Source: an uncultured Bacteroides sp.
GTDB lineage: Bacteria; Bacteroidota; Bacteroidia; Bacteroidales; Bacteroidaceae
Direction of reading: 5' to 3'
DNA length: 64,000 nt
NCBI GenBank assembly: GCA_900766195.1
Contig: CAAFUN010000006.1
Span: 1 to 64,000, forward strand
How positions within the stretch are numbered: the first letter of the stretch is position 1; each line of letters opens with the position of its first letter. Made by a program: the position numbers and the translations under genes. Below the pieces are notes generated by a model, which was not told where the DNA came from, searched no databases, and saw only the letters and a list, made by a program, of their open reading frames with translations. Shown here one piece after another: positions 60,766-64,000 of the stretch.

Positions 60766-62043
60766 ATGAAAAATCATCTTTTAATATTAGTAGGGTTATT
60801 CATAGCCATCAGTATACATTCGCAGGAATTCAATCAATATTTTAAAGACAAAACGCTTCGAGTGGATTATATTTTTTCGGGTGATAGTGCTCATCAAGAA
60901 ATCTGTGTAGACGAATTATCCGAATTGCCTTCCTGGGCAGGAAGGCGTCATCATTTATCACAACTTCCTTTGGAAGGAAACGGTAAAATTGTGATGCGCG
61001 ATACCGCAAGTCGGCAAATAATATATACCACATCTTTCTCTTCTTTATTTCAGGAATGGTTAGAAACTGACGAAGCCAAAAATACAAGAAAAGGGTTTGA
61101 GAATAGTTTTTTACTTCCTTTTCCTTTGCAGCCTGTTGAAGTTGAACTAACGTTATTTAGTTCAAAAAAAGAAGTACAAGCCCAAATAAAACATGTTGTA
61201 ACCCCGGATGATATTTTAATTCATAAAAAAGGAATTACACATATTAACCCTCACCAATATTTATTGAAAAGTGGAGAAAGCGATAAATGCATTGATGTCG
61301 CCATATTGGCTGAAGGATACACTAAAAAAGAAATGTCTACCTTTTACGAAGATGCTCAAATAGCCTGTGAAAGCATTTTCTCGCATGAACCGTTCAAGTC
61401 AATGAAGAGCCGTTTCAATATTGTAGCAGTAGCCTCTGCTTCAGAGGATAGTGGTGTTAGCATTCCTCGGCTGAATGAATGGAAGAACACTGCATTCAGT
61501 TCTCATTTCAGTACATTTTACTCCGACCGATACCTCACTACCCGACGGGTGAAAGACATACATGACGCTCTAGCTGGAATACCTTACGAGCATATCATTA
61601 TTCTGGCAAATACCGACGAGTATGGTGGCGGAGGAATTTATAATTCATATACGCTAACCACGGCACATCATCCCTTGTTTCGCCCGGTAGTAGTGCATGA
61701 GTTTGGACATAGTTTCGGTGGCTTGGCCGACGAGTATTATTACGATGATGATGTAATGACAGATACCTATCCTCTAAATATTGAACCGTGGGAGCCTAAT
61801 ATTACCACACGCGTTAATTTTAAGGCGAAATGGGAAGACATAATGGCTAAAAACACTCCGATACCCACACCTCCCGCTCAGAAAGCAATCTATCCGGTAG
61901 GTTTGTATGAAGGAGGAGGATACTCGGCTAAAGGCATTTACCGACCTTCAGAAAATTGCCGGATGCGCACCAATGATTATCCTTCATTTTGTCCGGTATG
62001 TGAACGTGCCATAAGCAGAATAATAGATTTTTATACCAAATAA
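60766..62043 (+). CDS. Secreted M64-family metallopeptidase
   Basis: A 425-residue M64 (IgA peptidase family) protein. The start is the ATG at 60766, since the promoter overlaps the upstream open codons and a signal peptide follows (ISIHSQ, ends about residue 20). The zinc motif is H311-E312-xx-H315 in VVVHEFGHSFGGLADEY, with a third ligand probably D322. The N-terminal beta-rich domain (about 25-150) is typical of Bacteroides members. The family founder cleaves IgA, but the target of this protein is unknown. A GNAT gene follows 14 bp later in the same direction. Confidence 0.93.
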   Translation: MKNHLLILVGLFIAISIHSQEFNQYFKDKTLRVDYIFSGDSAHQEICVDELSELPSWAGRRHHLSQLPLEGNGKIVMRDTASRQIIYTTSFSSLFQEWLETDEAKNTRKGFENSFLLPFPLQPVEVELTLFSSKKEVQAQIKHVVTPDDILIHKKGITHINPHQYLLKSGESDKCIDVAILAEGYTKKEMSTFYEDAQIACESIFSHEPFKSMKSRFNIVAVASASEDSGVSIPRLNEWKNTAFSSHFSTFYSDRYLTTRRVKDIHDALAGIPYEHIIILANTDEYGGGGIYNSYTLTTAHHPLFRPVVVHEFGHSFGGLADEYYYDDDVMTDTYPLNIEPWEPNITTRVNFKAKWEDIMAKNTPIPTPPAQKAIYPVGLYEGGGYSAKGIYRPSENCRMRTNDYPSFCPVCERAISRIIDFYTK

Positions 62044-62057
62044 AAGTATAGTGAAAA

Positions 62058-62606
62058 ATGATTCAATTGAAAAGGATAACTGATACAGAAGACAGTTTTT
62101 ACTCCTATATAGAACAATTAATAAAAAGCTCTTTTCCGCCCGAAGAGTACCGGGAAATAGAAGAACTTCAAATGTACACTGTTCAGAAACAACTGTTTCA
62201 TAACAATATTATCATTACACCAGAAAACAACCCCATCGGAATGCTTAGCTATTGGGATTTCGACGAATTCTGCTATGTAGAGCACTTTGCCATAGACTCT
62301 GCCCAACGCAACAGCGGATATGGAAAAAGAGTATTGGATCATTTAAAAAATATACTTCAACGTCCAATAGTGCTTGAAGTAGAAATGCCCGAAACAAAGA
62401 TTGCACATAGACGGATTGAATTTTATAAACGACAAGGATTTACTCTTTGGGAAGAGTCTTATCTACAGCCACCATACAGAGAAGGTGAATCATATTTGCC
62501 AATGTTACTCATGGTACAAGGTGAGCTAGATTGTGAAAAAGATTACAAAAGAGTTAAAGAGTGCATTTATAAAGACGTATATAACGTACTTGCACTGAAT
62601 AAATAA
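62058..62606 (+). CDS. GNAT-family N-acetyltransferase
   Basis: A 182-residue GNAT protein. The acetyl-CoA site is the segment IDSAQRNSGYGKRVLDHLKN (about 77-96), where the usual R/QxxGxG/A reads QRNSGYGKR. EFYKRQGFTLWEESYLQPPY (about 121-140) is the conserved end of the fold. Substrate is not evident. It lies 14 bp after the M64 peptidase gene and is probably cotranscribed. Confidence 0.9.
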   Translation: MIQLKRITDTEDSFYSYIEQLIKSSFPPEEYREIEELQMYTVQKQLFHNNIIITPENNPIGMLSYWDFDEFCYVEHFAIDSAQRNSGYGKRVLDHLKNILQRPIVLEVEMPETKIAHRRIEFYKRQGFTLWEESYLQPPYREGESYLPMLLMVQGELDCEKDYKRVKECIYKDVYNVLALNK

Positions 62607-62656
62607 AAATTAAATCAAATTACCACTTAAATCCAGCAAATTATAGCTTTTATTCC

Positions 62657-62664
62657 TACATTTG
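62657..62664 (+). promoter_or_regulatory. -7 element of the malic enzyme gene
   Basis: TACATTTG fits TAnnTTTG, 33 bp ahead of the start codon. Confidence 0.45.
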
Positions 62665-62696
62665 CCTACGATTGAAAACTATTAATACTCATTACT

Positions 62697-64000
62697 ATGG
62701 CTAAAATAACCAAAGAAGCAGCCTTACTTTATCATTCGCAAGGCAAACCCGGGAAAATTGAAGTTATTCCCACAAAACCTCACAGTACACAAACCGACCT
62801 TTCTCTAGCTTATTCACCAGGTGTTGCCGAACCTTGCCTTGAAATAGAAAAGAATCCGCAAGATGCATATAAATACACAGCAAAAGGTAATCTCGTTGCT
62901 GTAATATCCAATGGTACCGCCGTACTAGGTTTAGGAGACATTGGTGCATTAAGCGGCAAACCAGTAATGGAAGGTAAAGGACTGCTTTTCAAAATATATG
63001 CAGGCATCGATGTCTTCGATATTGAAATAGACGAGAAAGACCCGAAGAAATTCATTGAAACAGTAAAAGCAATAGCACCAACTTTCGGTGGAATTAATCT
63101 GGAAGATATTAAAGCTCCCGAATGTTTTGAAATAGAAACCCGTCTTAAAGAAGAATTAGACATTCCGGTCATGCATGATGACCAGCATGGAACTGCTATT
63201 ATCTCTTCTGCCGGTTTAATTAATGCCCTCGAAGTGGCTGGCAAAAAGATAGATGAAGTTAAAATCGTTGTTAACGGTGCAGGTGCTTCAGCTATATCAT
63301 GCACCAAATTATATGTGTCTTTGGGAGCTCGACTTGAAAACATTGTCATGTTGGATAGCAAAGGAGTAATAAGTAAAGATCGTACAGATCTAAATGAGCA
63401 GAAACGTTACTTTGCAACCGATCGTACAGATATACACACATTGGCCGAATCTGTAAAAGATGCCGACGTATTTCTAGGTTTGTCCAAGGGTAATGTGCTT
63501 ACTCAAGACATGGTAAAAAGCATGGCTCACATGCCTATCGTTTTTGCTTTAGCCAATCCAACTCCCGAGATTTCATACGAAGATGCTATGGCTGCCCGTC
63601 CCGATGTATTAATGGCTACCGGGCGTTCGGATTATCCCAATCAGATAAACAATGTAATAGGATTCCCATATATTTTTCGTGGTGCTTTGGATACTCAGGC
63701 AAAAGCCATCAATGAAGAAATGAAAAAAGCGGCAGTATGTGCTATTGCAGATCTAGCCAAACAGCCGGTACCTGATGTAGTGAACGAGGTCTACCACGTC
63801 AACAACTTCACTTTTGGACCGGAATATTTTATTCCGAAACCGGTAGACCCACGCCTCATCACTGAAGTTTCTTCGGCAGTGGCACGTGCAGCTATGGAAA
63901 GTGGTGTTGCCCGTAAGCATATTGAAGATTGGGATGCCTATAAGCTTCAATTGCGGGAACTGATGGGGTATGAAAGCAAGCTGACTCGTCAACTGTATGA
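62697..64000 (+). CDS. maeB: NADP-dependent malic enzyme, partial
   Basis: The first 434 codons of a malic enzyme, open at the right window edge. It decarboxylates malate to pyruvate. Motifs are LAYSPGVAEPCLEI (about 37-50), GLGDIGALSGKPVMEGK (about 77-93), MHDDQHGTA (about 158-166) and the NAD(P) site VVNGAGASAI (about 189-198). Reading past ATGRSDYPNQINNVIGFPYIFRG (about 303) into a linker, as here, fits the long MaeB form that ends in a phosphotransacetylase-like domain, which would lie outside the window. Confidence 0.95.
   Translation, partial: MAKITKEAALLYHSQGKPGKIEVIPTKPHSTQTDLSLAYSPGVAEPCLEIEKNPQDAYKYTAKGNLVAVISNGTAVLGLGDIGALSGKPVMEGKGLLFKIYAGIDVFDIEIDEKDPKKFIETVKAIAPTFGGINLEDIKAPECFEIETRLKEELDIPVMHDDQHGTAIISSAGLINALEVAGKKIDEVKIVVNGAGASAISCTKLYVSLGARLENIVMLDSKGVISKDRTDLNEQKRYFATDRTDIHTLAESVKDADVFLGLSKGNVLTQDMVKSMAHMPIVFALANPTPEISYEDAMAARPDVLMATGRSDYPNQINNVIGFPYIFRGALDTQAKAINEEMKKAAVCAIADLAKQPVPDVVNEVYHVNNFTFGPEYFIPKPVDPRLITEVSSAVARAAMESGVARKHIEDWDAYKLQLRELMGYESKLTRQLY

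Noticed and set aside
62810..63361. Open frame of 183 codons on the minus strand
   Set aside because: It is antisense to the malic enzyme, which is recognised along the whole stretch.
1..64000. CRISPR array, tRNA or rRNA genes, invertible promoters
   Set aside because: No regularly spaced repeats, no cloverleaf or rRNA-like stretches, and no paired inverted repeats flanking a promoter next to a recombinase were seen.

Overview
The window is chromosomal DNA of a member of the genus Bacteroides (Bacteroidota). The evidence is three SusC/SusD pairs, a hybrid two-component regulator, ECF sigma/FecR pairs, the RprXY two-component system beside a second EF-G, lipoproteins with an acidic stretch after the lipid cysteine, AT-rich intergenic DNA and several promoters of the Bacteroides type (TTTG ... 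TAnnTTTG). The species cannot be fixed from sequence alone. No rRNA, tRNA or CRISPR was seen.

Layout. 1-54: edge of an insertion sequence (probably ISAon1-type). 144-1650: a DfsB/ClbS-type protein and a flavin reductase-like protein. 2094-6764: response regulator rprY, sensor kinase rprX and an EF-G paralogue (fusA2 / EF-G2) with altered GTPase motifs, all on the minus strand. 6963-9124: a secreted class-I glutamine amidotransferase-like hydrolase convergent with a lipoprotein serpin, with a nested inverted repeat between them. 9419-16188: a promoter and cobalamin riboswitch followed by a vitamin B12 uptake operon (btuB, btuG-like, btuF, btuC, btuD). 16554-23681: a 1341-residue hybrid two-component regulator, a DUF2264 protein with its own promoter, and a convergent DUF4874/DUF4832 protein.

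23856-46825 is a glycan-use region. PUL 1 is an ECF sigma, a FecR anti-sigma, SusC with an STN domain, SusD and a GH89 alpha-N-acetylglucosaminidase. PUL 2 is a SusC without STN, SusD and a GH16 enzyme on the minus strand. Divergent to these on the plus strand are a heparinase II/III-type lyase, a GH88 unsaturated uronyl hydrolase and a GH35 beta-galactosidase. A GH109-type enzyme follows on the minus strand. 46948-53836 is PUL 3: ECF sigma, FecR, SusC with STN and SusD, with no plus-strand enzyme of its own. GH89, GH16, GH35 and GH109 together suit host mucin or glycosaminoglycan glycans, while the lyase plus GH88 points to a uronic-acid-containing polymer. The exact substrates are inference.

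53963-64000 is mostly housekeeping: an RsmF-like rRNA methyltransferase, a DUF6249 / sigma factor / small membrane protein operon, a phospholipase-D-type cardiolipin synthase, thyA-folA, an Lrp/AsnC regulator, an M64 peptidase, a GNAT acetyltransferase and the first 434 codons of a malic enzyme cut by the window edge.

Transcription units are separated by unusually clear hairpin terminators. Two of them lie inside PUL 1 (FecR/SusC and SusD/GH89), which suggests separate or graded expression of regulator, transporter and enzyme. No wholly unknown multi-gene system stands out. The best leads are the GTPase-altered EF-G, the PUL 2 enzyme set without a local regulator, and the sigma/DUF6249/small membrane protein operon.
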